Below, piece after piece: positions 9,014 to 18,205 of a stretch of DNA of 64,000 bases. The notes beneath the pieces are model-generated. The model saw only the letters and a list, made by a program, of their open reading frames with translations. It ran no database searches and was not told the origin of the DNA. The stretch is taken from positions 1,548,003 through 1,612,002 of the forward strand of contig NC_012438.1 in NCBI RefSeq assembly GCF_000021545.1, read 5' to 3'. How positions within the stretch are numbered: the stretch's first letter is position 1; every line of letters starts with the position of its first letter. This DNA comes from Sulfurihydrogenibium azorense Az-Fu1 (GTDB lineage: Bacteria > Aquificota > Aquificia > Aquificales > Hydrogenothermaceae). Both the position numbers and the translations under genes were made by a program.

Positions 9014-9945
9014 AAAACATCCTTATCGTAGGACTTGGTGCAGTAGGTACAGTTTTTGCAGTATTTTTAAAAAAAGCAGGTCATAAAGTTTATGGACTTG
9101 TTAGAGATAAAAGTAAGTATAAGTGCGAAACTTTAAAAGTTGACGGTATATGGGGAGTCCACGAGGCAAAGTTAGACGCCGTAGTAGATAAAGTAGAAGA
9201 CTTAAATACAAATTTTGACCTAATAATAGTTGCAGTAAAATCTTTTGATACAGAAGAAGTTGTAAAATCGATAAAAGATTTAGTTAAAGAAAAAACTTTT
9301 GTTTTACTAACTCAAAACGGTTATGGAAACTATGAAACAGCTATAAACCATATAAAAAAAGAGAAAGTTTTACTTGGTAGAGTTATATTTGGAAGTAAGA
9401 TAAACCAGCCCTGTTATGCAACAGTTACGGTAAACGCCGATGATGTACGAATAGGACATCCAGAGAACCTGGCTACAGATAAAGATGTTATTGACGTTGT
9501 ATGTACTATAAAACATTCTGGCATTCCAGCTTCTTTTTCAAAAGAAGTATACAAGATTTTATGGGATAAAATACTCTACAACAGTGCTTTAAACCCCTTA
9601 GGTGCAATACTAAAGAAAAGATACGGAGAACTTGCAGAAAATCCTTACACAAGAGAATTGATGAATGAGATTATAAGAGAAATTTTTGAAGTCTGTAGAT
9701 TAAACAATATACAGCTAAACTTTAAATCACCAGAAGATTATATAGAATTTTTCTACTCAAAACTAATCCCGCCTACAAAAGACCACTACCCTTCAATGTA
9801 CTACGATTTAATATCCGGAAACAAAACAGAGATAGATGCCTTAAACGGAGCAATAGTAAAGTTAGGAGAAAAAATTGGATACATACCAAAAGTAAATAAA
9901 ACTATTGTAAATCTTGTAAAGAGCTTTAGCTTACAAACCTTTTAA
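9010..9945 (+). CDS. panE: 2-dehydropantoate 2-reductase
   Basis: NADPH-dependent ketopantoate reductase of the pantothenate pathway (also called ApbA). The Rossmann motif [10 protein letters not shown] is at residues 8-17. The catalytic lysine lies in the conserved segment [16 protein letters not shown], and the C-terminal helical domain ends normally. Length 311 is typical. Start codon overlaps the thrC stop. coaX (51091) and coaE (52532) in this window belong to the same route to coenzyme A. Confidence 0.9.
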   Translation: MKNILIVGLGAVGTVFAVFLKKAGHKVYGLVRDKSKYKCETLKVDGIWGVHEAKLDAVVDKVEDLNTNFDLIIVAVKSFDTEEVVKSIKDLVKEKTFVLLTQNGYGNYETAINHIKKEKVLLGRVIFGSKINQPCYATVTVNADDVRIGHPENLATDKDVIDVVCTIKHSGIPASFSKEVYKILWDKILYNSALNPLGAILKKRYGELAENPYTRELMNEIIREIFEVCRLNNIQLNFKSPEDYIEFFYSKLIPPTKDHYPSMYYDLISGNKTEIDALNGAIVKLGEKIGYIPKVNKTIVNLVKSFSLQTF

Positions 9946-10099
9946 AAAAACCAACTTCTGCAAAATCCCACAAAATAAACGCCTTTATAAGGTATTTCGA
10001 ACAAAGTTTACATTATGACATACACCATAGCTATTACCTTCAATATCTTTAATTTTAAAGATAACTAAACTTTTATTTTTAGGCAAATAGGTAAATTCA

Positions 10100-11884
10100 A
10101 TGAAACATTATTTTTTATTTATAATTTTAGTTCTTGTCTTAGGATGTTCAACGGCCAATGAGATAAAATGGCTTGACTTTGAAGAAGGATTAAAGAGGGC
10201 AAAAAAAGAAAATAAATTAATTCTTTTAGATATATCAGCTAAATGGTGTCATTACTGTAATCTTATGGAAACCACAACATACTCTGATAAAGAAGTAATT
10301 AAGATAATTAACAAGAAATTTATACCAGTTAAAGTTGACGCAGACTTAAGAAAAGATATTAATAAAAAATACAATCAAGGAGGGCTACCAACAACAGCAA
10401 TACTAACTCCAGATGGAACATTAATCTATGGCAATCTATACCTTCCTCCAGAAGATCTGAAAAAAGTCTTACTTTACTTTTCTTCACTCTCAAAAGAAGA
10501 AATAGAAAAGATAAAAACTGAGAAAGAATTAAAAAGTCAGTTACCATTTTCATTAAAAGAAACTAAGATAGATAAATCTGTCTTTAATTTGGTAAACACT
10601 AACATATTAGGAATGATAGACAAAGAATACGGTGGATACTATGATGAAGTTAAATTTCCTATTGATAATATTGTTTACTACCTAATCTTAAAATACCTAG
10701 AAAATCCAAACAACTTGAGTTTATTGAAAAAAACCCTGCAAGGATACGAAAAACTCATAGATAAGGAAGAAGGTGGAATTTTCAGGTATGCAACTAAAAG
10801 AGATTGGACACAACCTCATTATGAAAAACTTTTAAGAGACCAAGCCAGTATTGCATTAGCATTTTTTAACGCATACTCTGTTTTAAAGGATAAAAGCTTG
10901 CTTGATGATGCAAATCTGATTTTAGATTTTTCCAAAAAAACTTTGTACAATCAAAAAGAAAAATATTTTTATGGCAGTCAAGGAGCTGACATAGTTGACG
11001 ATGAAGGAAAAATTTTAGTATCTGGAGAGGTTTACTTTTCAAAAAACAAACAGGACAGAAGATTTTTAGAAAATGTTTACAGAAGAAAACTTCCTCTTGA
11101 TGATAACTTCTACTTTGGTGAAAATGCTTTAATGGTAAAAACCTTAGCCTATTCTTATCTTTTTAATAAAAATAATAACGATTTAAAAATTGCTGAAAAT
11201 TTAATGAATAAAATAATAAAGGAAGGGTTTAAACAAAACGGAATTATTCACACTCCAAAAGTAAATAAATACTTTTTAGACAATCAAATAAACACTTTAG
11301 ATGCATTATTTACACTTTATCAAATTACAGGAAAAGATTTATATTTAAAAAATTTCAAAAATTTGTTAGATGTAGTCTTAAAAATTTATTACTCACAAAA
11401 AATCGGGTTATTTACAGATTACGAAGATACAGGATTAAACTTAAATCGGATAAGTTATGTTGACAGTATTGTATCTCTTAACTTTAAGTTAGCAAAGATA
11501 ATATACCAGTATCAGTTATTAGATGATAATAAAAATCTTGAAAATATAAAAAACAGTATTTTAAACAAACTTACTAACTTTAATACTGTAGAAACAGCAT
11601 TAGGTCTATACCTTTACTTTAAGCCTCCGATATTTAGCATTTATGTAAATAAAGAAAAAGTGTTTAATAATAAGGTCTATGAATTTTTTCCTTTCTGGAA
11701 TATTGGTCTATCTTTCACACCAGAAGATAATAATTTTAGAAAATTAGGTTATCCTTATGAAGGCTTTCCAATAGTTTATATCTGCTCTTTAAGAATGTGC
11801 TTTGAAAAGATAAAGTATTCTGATATTGAAAATTATGACTTTAAAATTTTCTTTAAAAAATACTTAAACCAAGATACTATGTAA
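10100..11884 (+). CDS. Thioredoxin-fold lipoprotein, YyaL/DUF255-like
   Basis: A 594-residue protein with a lipoprotein signal (lipobox LVLGC, Cys16). A thioredoxin-like domain of about residues 25-140 carries the redox motif CHYC in SAKWCHYCNLME, and a long alpha-helical region follows that resembles the (alpha/alpha)6 part of YyaL/SPATA20 proteins. The CHYC motif matches the separate SoxW-like thioredoxin at 20831, so a periplasmic thiol-redox role linked to sulfur oxidation is possible. It stands alone, about 150 bp after panE. Substrate unknown. Confidence 0.6.
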   Translation: MKHYFLFIILVLVLGCSTANEIKWLDFEEGLKRAKKENKLILLDISAKWCHYCNLMETTTYSDKEVIKIINKKFIPVKVDADLRKDINKKYNQGGLPTTAILTPDGTLIYGNLYLPPEDLKKVLLYFSSLSKEEIEKIKTEKELKSQLPFSLKETKIDKSVFNLVNTNILGMIDKEYGGYYDEVKFPIDNIVYYLILKYLENPNNLSLLKKTLQGYEKLIDKEEGGIFRYATKRDWTQPHYEKLLRDQASIALAFFNAYSVLKDKSLLDDANLILDFSKKTLYNQKEKYFYGSQGADIVDDEGKILVSGEVYFSKNKQDRRFLENVYRRKLPLDDNFYFGENALMVKTLAYSYLFNKNNNDLKIAENLMNKIIKEGFKQNGIIHTPKVNKYFLDNQINTLDALFTLYQITGKDLYLKNFKNLLDVVLKIYYSQKIGLFTDYEDTGLNLNRISYVDSIVSLNFKLAKIIYQYQLLDDNKNLENIKNSILNKLTNFNTVETALGLYLYFKPPIFSIYVNKEKVFNNKVYEFFPFWNIGLSFTPEDNNFRKLGYPYEGFPIVYICSLRMCFEKIKYSDIENYDFKIFFKKYLNQDTM

Positions 11885-11923
11885 GTATTTGCTAACTCAA
11901 TGTTTTTGTAATATATTATCTTT

Positions 11924-12733
11924 ATGCTAAAAAAGGTGTTAATTTTATTACTTCTTTTTGTTTCGGTATCTTTTGCACAAGAAAAGTTAATATTTGCCGT
12001 CTTATCTTACGGAGACCCTATAAAAGAGTATAAAAGGTACAGTGTTTTTGCAAGGTACCTATCAGAAAAAATAAAAAAAGATGTTGACGTAGTAATAGTA
12101 GAGGATATAGAAAAACTCTTTCAAATGTTTAAAAAGAAAGAAGCTCATATGGCAGTAGGATGTTCTGTTGTTTATTTTGAATTAAAAAGACAGTATAACG
12201 TAGAAGCTGTTGCTGTTATGAAAATCAACGGTAAAGCTGTAGAAAACGGTGTTTTAATAGCAAGAAAAGACAGTCCTATAAACAGTATAGAAGATGTAAA
12301 AGGTAAAAGGATAACCTTGGGAAGTCCTATATGTATGAGCAACTGTGTTATGCCCCTTTACATGCTTGCAAACGCAGGAATAACTCAACATGACGTTATT
12401 AACATATGGAGCTCTGGAACAGACAAAGGAGCTATACTTGCCTTGATTTCATCTATAGCAGATGTAGCGGGAGTAAAAGAAGAGAGTATAAAAGATTATC
12501 AGCAGTATGTTAAAGTTATAGCAAAATCACCTTCATTTCCAAGACATATAATTATGGTTTCAAAAAATATTGATAAAAAAGTTTACAAAGAGATAGAGTA
12601 TGCTATTTTTTCCGCAGATGAGAACACTTTAAAACAAATGGAAGTTGATGGATTTGTAAAACCCCAACCTAAGATGTTTGAAATTATAAAGAATTACAGA
12701 AAAGTCCTTGAACTGTTTCCTGTCTTAAAATGA
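11924..12733 (+). CDS. PhnD-like periplasmic substrate-binding protein
   Basis: A 269-residue protein with a cleavable signal peptide (VSVSFAQ) and a PhnD/SBP_bac-type fold. It has the family phrases FAVLSYGDP near the mature N-terminus, the GCSVVYFELKR segment, and EDVKGKRITLGSP near residue 126. No permease or ATPase gene follows. Instead its stop overlaps the ATG of a sensor kinase by four bases. A binding protein coupled to a two-component system usually acts as the periplasmic sensor of an anion such as a phosphonate, sulfite or thiosulfate; the ligand here is not known. A pair of cysteines (PICMSNCVMP, near residues 131-136) is unusual and could bind a thiol or metal. Confidence 0.75.
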   Translation: MLKKVLILLLLFVSVSFAQEKLIFAVLSYGDPIKEYKRYSVFARYLSEKIKKDVDVVIVEDIEKLFQMFKKKEAHMAVGCSVVYFELKRQYNVEAVAVMKINGKAVENGVLIARKDSPINSIEDVKGKRITLGSPICMSNCVMPLYMLANAGITQHDVINIWSSGTDKGAILALISSIADVAGVKEESIKDYQQYVKVIAKSPSFPRHIIMVSKNIDKKVYKEIEYAIFSADENTLKQMEVDGFVKPQPKMFEIIKNYRKVLELFPVLK

Positions 12734-14298
12734 AGAGTTTAAGAAATCTGTCTATAAAGTTAAAAACATCTTTATCAATCTCCGTTTATATTTTAGCAGT
12801 CCTTGTAGGGTCTATACTGTTTACAGTGTATAACTTTCAGGAAAGACTCTTAGAAGACAGGATAAAATCATTAGAAGAAAATGTTAAAAACCTGTCAGAG
12901 AGCTACAAAGATAAAATCATAGTAAAAAACCTTGAAAAGATAGATGAGTTAGTAGGATTTTTAAAAAGTATAAAATCTGTTAAAAATGTGTTTATCTTAG
13001 ATAAAAATGAAACGGTAATAGGAAGTACAGATTTAGAGTATTTAGGTAAACTTGAGTCTAACTTTCCAAAAAAAGACTTACAAAAGATAGAGTATAACCT
13101 CTCTGTTGATGGAGAACCTGTCGGAAAAGTTGTTGTTCTGTATGATATTAAAGAGATAAAGCAGGATATTATCAACGATATAAAGAAAATAATCTATCCT
13201 CTTTCTTTAATAGTAGGATTTATAATAGTGGCATCTTTTTTAGGAACTTTCTTTATCTCAACTGTTTTAGTAAATCCACTTATAAAACTAAAAGAAAGCA
13301 TACTAAACCTTTTTTGGACTGGATTTTACAATCTTAAAGAAGCTGTAGAGTTTAAACCAAAAACTAAATCTGATGTAATCTGTGTGAAAGGAATTACTGA
13401 AAAGTGTTGGCTTGGCTCAAAAAATGGTAAGGAGATACTTTTTTCTTTAGGTGAAAAGTCTATAAAAGAATGTCCAAAGTGTGAAGTTTTTTCAAAGTTA
13501 TCAGGAGATGAAATAGACAATCTTACTTACAGTTTTTATATGATGCTTTCTTCTTTAAACGATTATATAAATAAACTTGAAGAGGCATACAAAGAAAGAG
13601 AAACCCTAAGCTGTATGGCTGCAATGGGAGAGATGAGTGCAAAGATTGCCCACGAGATAAAAAACGCCCTTTACTCAATCTCAAACGCTGCCAACTACAT
13701 AAAAAACAACGCAAACGATGAGATTATAAAAGAGTTTGGTAAAATCATAAAAGAAGAAAGCTACAGATTAAACGATATGACTGTTTCATTTTTAAACTTC
13801 TCAAAATTGATAGAACCAAAGTTTTCCCAAGAAGATTTAAACGAGGTTATAAAAAACTCCATAGGACTGCTTATATATGACTGTGAAGATTACGGCATTA
13901 AGGTAGATTTAAAACTTGATAACAACCTTCCAAAAACCTTTATAGACCAAAATTTAATTAAACAAGTTTTAGTTAACCTCATATTAAACTCAATAGATGC
14001 AATAAGAGAAAAAAATACAGAAAACCCAATTATAAAAATATCCACAGAGTACTTGAGAAATAAAGACAAAATAAGATTAACTGTAGAAGATAACGGAATA
14101 GGAATAAAAGAAGAAAACAAAGGAAAAATATTTAAGCCGTTTTTCACAACAAAACCAAAGGGAACAGGACTTGGACTTCCTATGGTTTATAAGATAATCT
14201 TTCTACACGGTGGAACTGTAAACGTTGAATCTGTGTATGGAAAATACACTAAATTTATTATAGAAATACCAGTAGACAGGAGTGGTAAAGATGTTTAA
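12730..14298 (+). CDS. Sensor histidine kinase with four-cysteine linker
   Basis: A 522-residue membrane kinase. Helix 1 is about residues 13-34, a periplasmic sensor domain lies at 35-155, helix 2 is about 157-180, and a HAMP-like segment follows. Next comes a linker with Cys218, Cys226, Cys248 and Cys251 (last two in CPKC). HisKA has His308 in AKIAHEIKNAL, and an HATPase domain has the N box VNLILNSIDAI and G boxes DNGIGIK and GTGLGLPM. It overlaps both neighbours, so it forms one operon with the binding protein and the sigma-54 regulator. The cysteine pattern suggests an Fe-S, metal or redox/sulfur sensing site; that is inference. Confidence 0.88.
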   Translation: MKSLRNLSIKLKTSLSISVYILAVLVGSILFTVYNFQERLLEDRIKSLEENVKNLSESYKDKIIVKNLEKIDELVGFLKSIKSVKNVFILDKNETVIGSTDLEYLGKLESNFPKKDLQKIEYNLSVDGEPVGKVVVLYDIKEIKQDIINDIKKIIYPLSLIVGFIIVASFLGTFFISTVLVNPLIKLKESILNLFWTGFYNLKEAVEFKPKTKSDVICVKGITEKCWLGSKNGKEILFSLGEKSIKECPKCEVFSKLSGDEIDNLTYSFYMMLSSLNDYINKLEEAYKERETLSCMAAMGEMSAKIAHEIKNALYSISNAANYIKNNANDEIIKEFGKIIKEESYRLNDMTVSFLNFSKLIEPKFSQEDLNEVIKNSIGLLIYDCEDYGIKVDLKLDNNLPKTFIDQNLIKQVLVNLILNSIDAIREKNTENPIIKISTEYLRNKDKIRLTVEDNGIGIKEENKGKIFKPFFTTKPKGTGLGLPMVYKIIFLHGGTVNVESVYGKYTKFIIEIPVDRSGKDV

Positions 14299-15604
14299 AG
14301 TTTTGTTGATAGACGATGAAGAGAGTATTTTAAAAATTATTAAAACAGTCCTTACAAAAGAAGGCTATGAAGTTGATACCGCAAAAAGTAAGTCTGAAGC
14401 ACTAACAAAGTTAACCACAAACATTTATAATCTAATCTTGTCTGACTATTTGCTGGAAGATGGGACTGGAATAGAGATTTTAGAAGATTTTAGGAAGAAA
14501 GACAGTATAACGCCTTTTATAATCATCACTGCATACGGGTCTATAAATGGAGCTGTAGAAGCTGTAAAAAAAGGAGCTAATCATTACATACCAAAACCTA
14601 TAGATACAGACAACCTTATAAAGCTTATTCAGTTTTACAAAGAAAAACAATCAAACCCATTTGAAGTAGAAGAGTTTGAGGGTATTATCGGAAAAAGTAA
14701 AAAAATGAAAGAGTTATTCAACGAAATAGAAATAGTTAGTAAAAGTGAGTCTTATATTTTGATAGAGGGAGAGAGTGGAACAGGAAAAGAGCTTGTGGCA
14801 AAAGCTATCCACAAAAGGTCAAGAAGGGCAAACAATCCTTTTGTACCTATCAACTGTTCTGCGATACCATCAGAACTTTTTGAAAATGAACTGTTTGGAC
14901 ACGAAAAAGGAGCTTATACAGGAGCTGCAAGTAGAGAGATAGGAAAAATAGAGTTAGCGGGAGAAGGAACTTTATTTTTAGATGAGATAGGAGAAATGCC
15001 TCTTTTTATGCAGGCAAAACTTCTGAGAGTACTTCAAGAAAAAGAGTTTTACAGAGTAGGCGGGACTTCTTTAATAAAGATGAGATGTAGAGTTATATCA
15101 GCAACCAACAGAAACCTTGAACAGATGGTAGAAAATAAAGAATTTAGAGAAGACCTATTTTATAGGATAAATGTAATTCACTTAAAAATCCCACCTTTAA
15201 GGGAAAGGAAAGAAGACATTCCTCTACTTGTAAAAAGATTTATAGAGAAATTTAGTAAAATAAACAATAAAAATATATACGATATAGATAACGAAGCTCT
15301 GGAAATTCTTATGGAATACGACTGGCCCGGAAATGTAAGACAACTTGAAAACATAATAGAAAGGACTGTAGTTCTTTGCCAAGGAGAGATAATAACCTCT
15401 CAACATTTACCTCAAAGAATAAAAGAAAAGCCTTTAGTATCCAAGATAAACTTAGAAAAAAGTTTAAACCTTTATGAAATAGAAAAAAACATAATACTAA
15501 AAGTTTTACAAGAAGAGAACTTTAACCAAACAAAAGCAGCTCAAAGACTTGGAATATCAAGAAAACAACTTAGAACAAAGATGAAAAACTTCGGTCTTTT
15601 ATAA
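14291..15604 (+). CDS. Sigma-54-dependent response regulator, NtrC family
   Basis: A 437-residue enhancer-binding protein. The receiver domain has the phospho-acceptor Asp in LILSDYLL near residue 52. The AAA+ domain has Walker A GESGTGKE, the sigma-54 contact loop GAYTGA and Walker B LFLDEIGEM, and a Fis-type HTH ends the protein (TKAAQRLGISRKQLRTKM). I chose ATG 14291 because the GTG at 14282 is part of the AGGAGTG ribosome-binding site. It overlaps the kinase gene by 8 bp. The only good sigma-54 promoter I see in the window is before soxX (20245-20261), with two dyads 40 to 80 bp upstream, so control of the sox genes is the natural hypothesis. Confidence 0.92.
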   Translation: MFKVLLIDDEESILKIIKTVLTKEGYEVDTAKSKSEALTKLTTNIYNLILSDYLLEDGTGIEILEDFRKKDSITPFIIITAYGSINGAVEAVKKGANHYIPKPIDTDNLIKLIQFYKEKQSNPFEVEEFEGIIGKSKKMKELFNEIEIVSKSESYILIEGESGTGKELVAKAIHKRSRRANNPFVPINCSAIPSELFENELFGHEKGAYTGAASREIGKIELAGEGTLFLDEIGEMPLFMQAKLLRVLQEKEFYRVGGTSLIKMRCRVISATNRNLEQMVENKEFREDLFYRINVIHLKIPPLRERKEDIPLLVKRFIEKFSKINNKNIYDIDNEALEILMEYDWPGNVRQLENIIERTVVLCQGEIITSQHLPQRIKEKPLVSKINLEKSLNLYEIEKNIILKVLQEENFNQTKAAQRLGISRKQLRTKMKNFGLL

Positions 15605-15667
15605 GTATTCTAAACTTTGAATATCCTAATATTAACATATAAAAATAACTATAAAAAAAATATGTAT

Positions 15668-15697
15668 TTGACAAAGATTTAGAAAAAAAAATAAAAT
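15668..15697 (+). promoter_or_regulatory. Sigma-70-type promoter before truncated porin
   Basis: TTGACA at 15668-15673 and TAAAAT at 15692-15697 with an 18-bp spacer. It lies in a very A-rich stretch between the regulator stop and the AGGAGG site of the next gene. Confidence 0.55.
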
Positions 15698-15738
15698 CTT
15701 TTAAGAATTTTTAACAATAACTTTAGGAGGTTGGTATT

Positions 15739-16425
15739 ATGAGAAAAGTGAAAAGTCTCATGGCAGCAGGATTGCTGACAGTAGCTGCAGCAGGCATCTA
15801 CAACGATGCCAAAGCAGAGATACAAACATTTATAGGAGAGCTCAAGCCAGAGCTTGAAATCAGACCAAGATTTGACTGGACAAGTAAAAATGCTACATCC
15901 GGAGCTATAGAAGATGCAACAGCACTTACAACAAGAATAAGATTAGGAGCACACATAGATAAGATATTTAACATACCGTTATTAAAAGCATACTTAGAGC
16001 TAAACGATGTTTCTGATCTAATAGATAAAAAGAGAACTTACGGTGAGACGAATCAATATGCTTTCATAGCAGACCCTTCAATAACAAGATTAACAGAAGC
16101 AAAAGTATCATACACATGGGGTAAAACAACTTTACTATTTGGTAGAACTAGAGTAAACCTTGACGATCAAAGATTTATATCTGACGCAAACTGGAGACAA
16201 ACACCTCAAACTTTCGGTGTTTTAGCTTTACACACTAAAGAAATACCCAACCTTGACCTTTTAATGGCTATGATTTATGAGAGAAAATGGTGGGCAAGAA
16301 ATGATTTAGTAGGCACTATGAATAATAAAAAATTTGTAGACTTTACAAGAACATCATCTTTAGATTGGTCACCTGACAAAGCACCTCTTGTTGCCCTCCA
16401 TATCAAAGGAGGGCTTTTTTATTAA
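15739..16425 (+). pseudogene. Outer-membrane porin-like protein, 3' truncated
   Basis: A 228-residue frame with a clear signal peptide (cleavage after NDAKA) and beta-barrel-like alternation (RIRLGAHIDK, AKVSYTWGKTTLLFGRTRVN) resembling alginate-export or phosphate-selective porins. These usually exceed 400 residues, and the intact porin at 25373 here has 426. The last codons (VALHIKGGLFY) are encoded by the terminator hairpin itself at 16393-16420, so the frame runs through what should be non-coding sequence. A deletion joining the middle of the gene to its terminator would explain this. A short functional product cannot be excluded. Confidence 0.6.
16393..16420 (+). terminator. Rho-independent terminator
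   Basis: GCCCTCC pairs with GGAGGGC (16408-16414) around an eight-base loop and is followed by six T. It overlaps the end of the truncated porin frame. Confidence 0.85.
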
Positions 16426-16472
16426 AAACGAGGTATAATCTTATGAAATACATAGTAAAGGAGGTATTTAGT

Positions 16473-16772
16473 ATGAAAAGATTTATTTTAGCGGGTTTAA
16501 CAGCAGGAATCTTAGGAATGTGGATTCCTTCCCATGCAGTAGAGAGTGCAAAAGTTATAGCAGCTACATGTTTTGGTTGTCATGGTCCAAACGGCAAAAC
16601 AGTAAATAAAAATGGTTACTCTATAGTAGGTAAACCAGCAGCAGTTATTGAAAAAACATTACTACAGTATAAAGAAGACAAACTAAAAGGAACTATAATG
16701 AATAGATTAGCAAAGGGATACACAGATGAAGAGATTAAAAAAGTGGCAGAGTATTTAGCAACTTTAAAGTAA
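16473..16772 (+). CDS. Periplasmic c-type cytochrome (FCSD cytochrome-like subunit)
   Basis: A 99-residue single-haem class I cytochrome. Signal peptide residues 1-22, haem motif CFGCH at residues 33-37, and a likely axial Met in GTIMNRLAKGY. I chose ATG 16473 because AAGGAGGT lies a few bases upstream; the longer frame from 16443 starts before that site. It is followed after 19 bp by a sulfide-dehydrogenase flavoprotein, the arrangement of flavocytochrome c sulfide dehydrogenase (FccA/FccB, also SoxE/SoxF). It probably accepts electrons from that flavoprotein in the periplasm. Confidence 0.85.
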   Translation: MKRFILAGLTAGILGMWIPSHAVESAKVIAATCFGCHGPNGKTVNKNGYSIVGKPAAVIEKTLLQYKEDKLKGTIMNRLAKGYTDEEIKKVAEYLATLK

Positions 16773-16791
16773 ACATAAAAGGAGGAGTAAG

Positions 16792-18096
16792 ATGATAAAC
16801 AGAAGAGATTTACTAAAACTAACAGGTTTAGCAGGAGTTTCAACATTACTTGGTGGTAAAGCTTTTGCAATGTCTTCTAAAGTTGATGAATCTGCAGTAA
16901 AAGGTAAAGCTCATGTTGTAGTAATAGGTGGGGGATTTGGTGGTGCTACTGCTGCAAAATACATAAAAGTTTTTGACAAAGATATATCTGTTACGTTAGT
17001 TGAACCAAGTACAAAGTACTACACATGTCCATTTAGTAATACCGTTATAGGTGGATTTAAAAAGTTAGAAGATATAGAAGTAGATTTTTCTAAACTTAAG
17101 GATTTGTACGGTGTAAATATAGTCCATCAAACTGTAGTAGAAATAGATGCTGCAGGTAAAACGGTAACTTTAGATAATGGTAAAAAGTTAAAGTATGACA
17201 AGTTAGTTGTATCTCCGGGAATTAGCTTTAACTACTCTGCTGTAGAAGGTGCAAAACCTGAAATGGCAGAAACATTACCTCACGCATGGAAAGCAGGACC
17301 TCAGACAGTACTACTTAGAAAACAACTTGAGGCTATGCCAGACGGTGGAACATTTGTTATGGTAATACCCCCAAACCCTTACAGATGTCCACCCGGTCCA
17401 TACGAAAGAGCTTCTTTAGTTGCTTGGTACCTTAAAAACAACAAACCAAAATCTAAAGTTTTACTACTTGACGCTAAAAACGAGTTTGCAAAACAAAAAC
17501 TGTTTATGGAAGGTTGGCAGGCACTTTACGGAAATATGGTTGAGTGGGTACAGGCAGATTTAGGTGGTAAAGTAGTAAAAGTAGACCCTAAAGAAAAGAT
17601 TGTTTACACTTCTTCCGGAGAAAAGATAAAAGGAGACGTTATTAACTTTATACCTCATCAGAAAGCTGGAGAGTTAGTATTAAAGTTTGGTCTTGCAGAT
17701 GATAAAGGCTGGGCTCAAATAAATCCAAAAACATTTGAGTCAAAAAATGTAAAAGATATCTATGTAATAGGAGACTCAGCTGCTACAATTATGCCTAAAT
17801 CTGGTTTCTCTGCAAACAGTCATGGAAAAGCTGCAGCAGCTGCAATAGTGGCATCTATAAACGGTAAAAATCCAGAAGACATAACTATAGTCAACATTTG
17901 CTACAGTCTCGTATCACCTGACTATGGAATATCTGTAGCAGCTGTTTACAACGTCAACGAAAAAGGAATAACAGCAGTTCAAGGTGCAGGTGGAGTATCT
18001 CCTGCAGGAATGGACGAAAAATTCAGAAAGAAAGAAGCAATTTACGCTCAGGTTTGGTATGACAACATCGTCGCAGACACTTGGGGAAAAGTGTAA
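16792..18096 (+). CDS. fccB: Sulfide dehydrogenase flavoprotein subunit (FccB/SoxF-like)
   Basis: FAD protein that oxidises sulfide and passes electrons to its cytochrome partner. A Tat signal (NRRDLLKLTG, residues 3-12) indicates export folded. The FAD-binding motif is VIGGGFGGATAA near residue 44. All three functional cysteines of FCSD are present: Cys79 in YTCPFSN (site of covalent FAD in the family), Cys199 in YRCPPGPYERA and Cys370 in NICYSL (the redox disulfide pair). Length 434 is typical. AGGAGG precedes the ATG. A terminator at 18143 separates it from the Rieske/flavoprotein pair. Confidence 0.9.
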   Translation: MINRRDLLKLTGLAGVSTLLGGKAFAMSSKVDESAVKGKAHVVVIGGGFGGATAAKYIKVFDKDISVTLVEPSTKYYTCPFSNTVIGGFKKLEDIEVDFSKLKDLYGVNIVHQTVVEIDAAGKTVTLDNGKKLKYDKLVVSPGISFNYSAVEGAKPEMAETLPHAWKAGPQTVLLRKQLEAMPDGGTFVMVIPPNPYRCPPGPYERASLVAWYLKNNKPKSKVLLLDAKNEFAKQKLFMEGWQALYGNMVEWVQADLGGKVVKVDPKEKIVYTSSGEKIKGDVINFIPHQKAGELVLKFGLADDKGWAQINPKTFESKNVKDIYVIGDSAATIMPKSGFSANSHGKAAAAAIVASINGKNPEDITIVNICYSLVSPDYGISVAAVYNVNEKGITAVQGAGGVSPAGMDEKFRKKEAIYAQVWYDNIVADTWGKV

Positions 18097-18142
18097 TTTA
18101 AGATTGTCTTGTAGAAAAGAAATTATAACAAATATACGAAAG

Positions 18143-18168
18143 AGGGGCTTTAAAGCCCCTTTTTTTAT
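18143..18168 (+). terminator. Rho-independent terminator
   Basis: AGGGGCTTT pairs with AAAGCCCCT (18143-18160) and is followed by a run of eight T. It ends the cytochrome/fccB transcript. Confidence 0.9.
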
Positions 18169-18205
18169 TTTATAATAGTTTAGAGTAAAAAGTAGGAGGT
18201 AAGTG

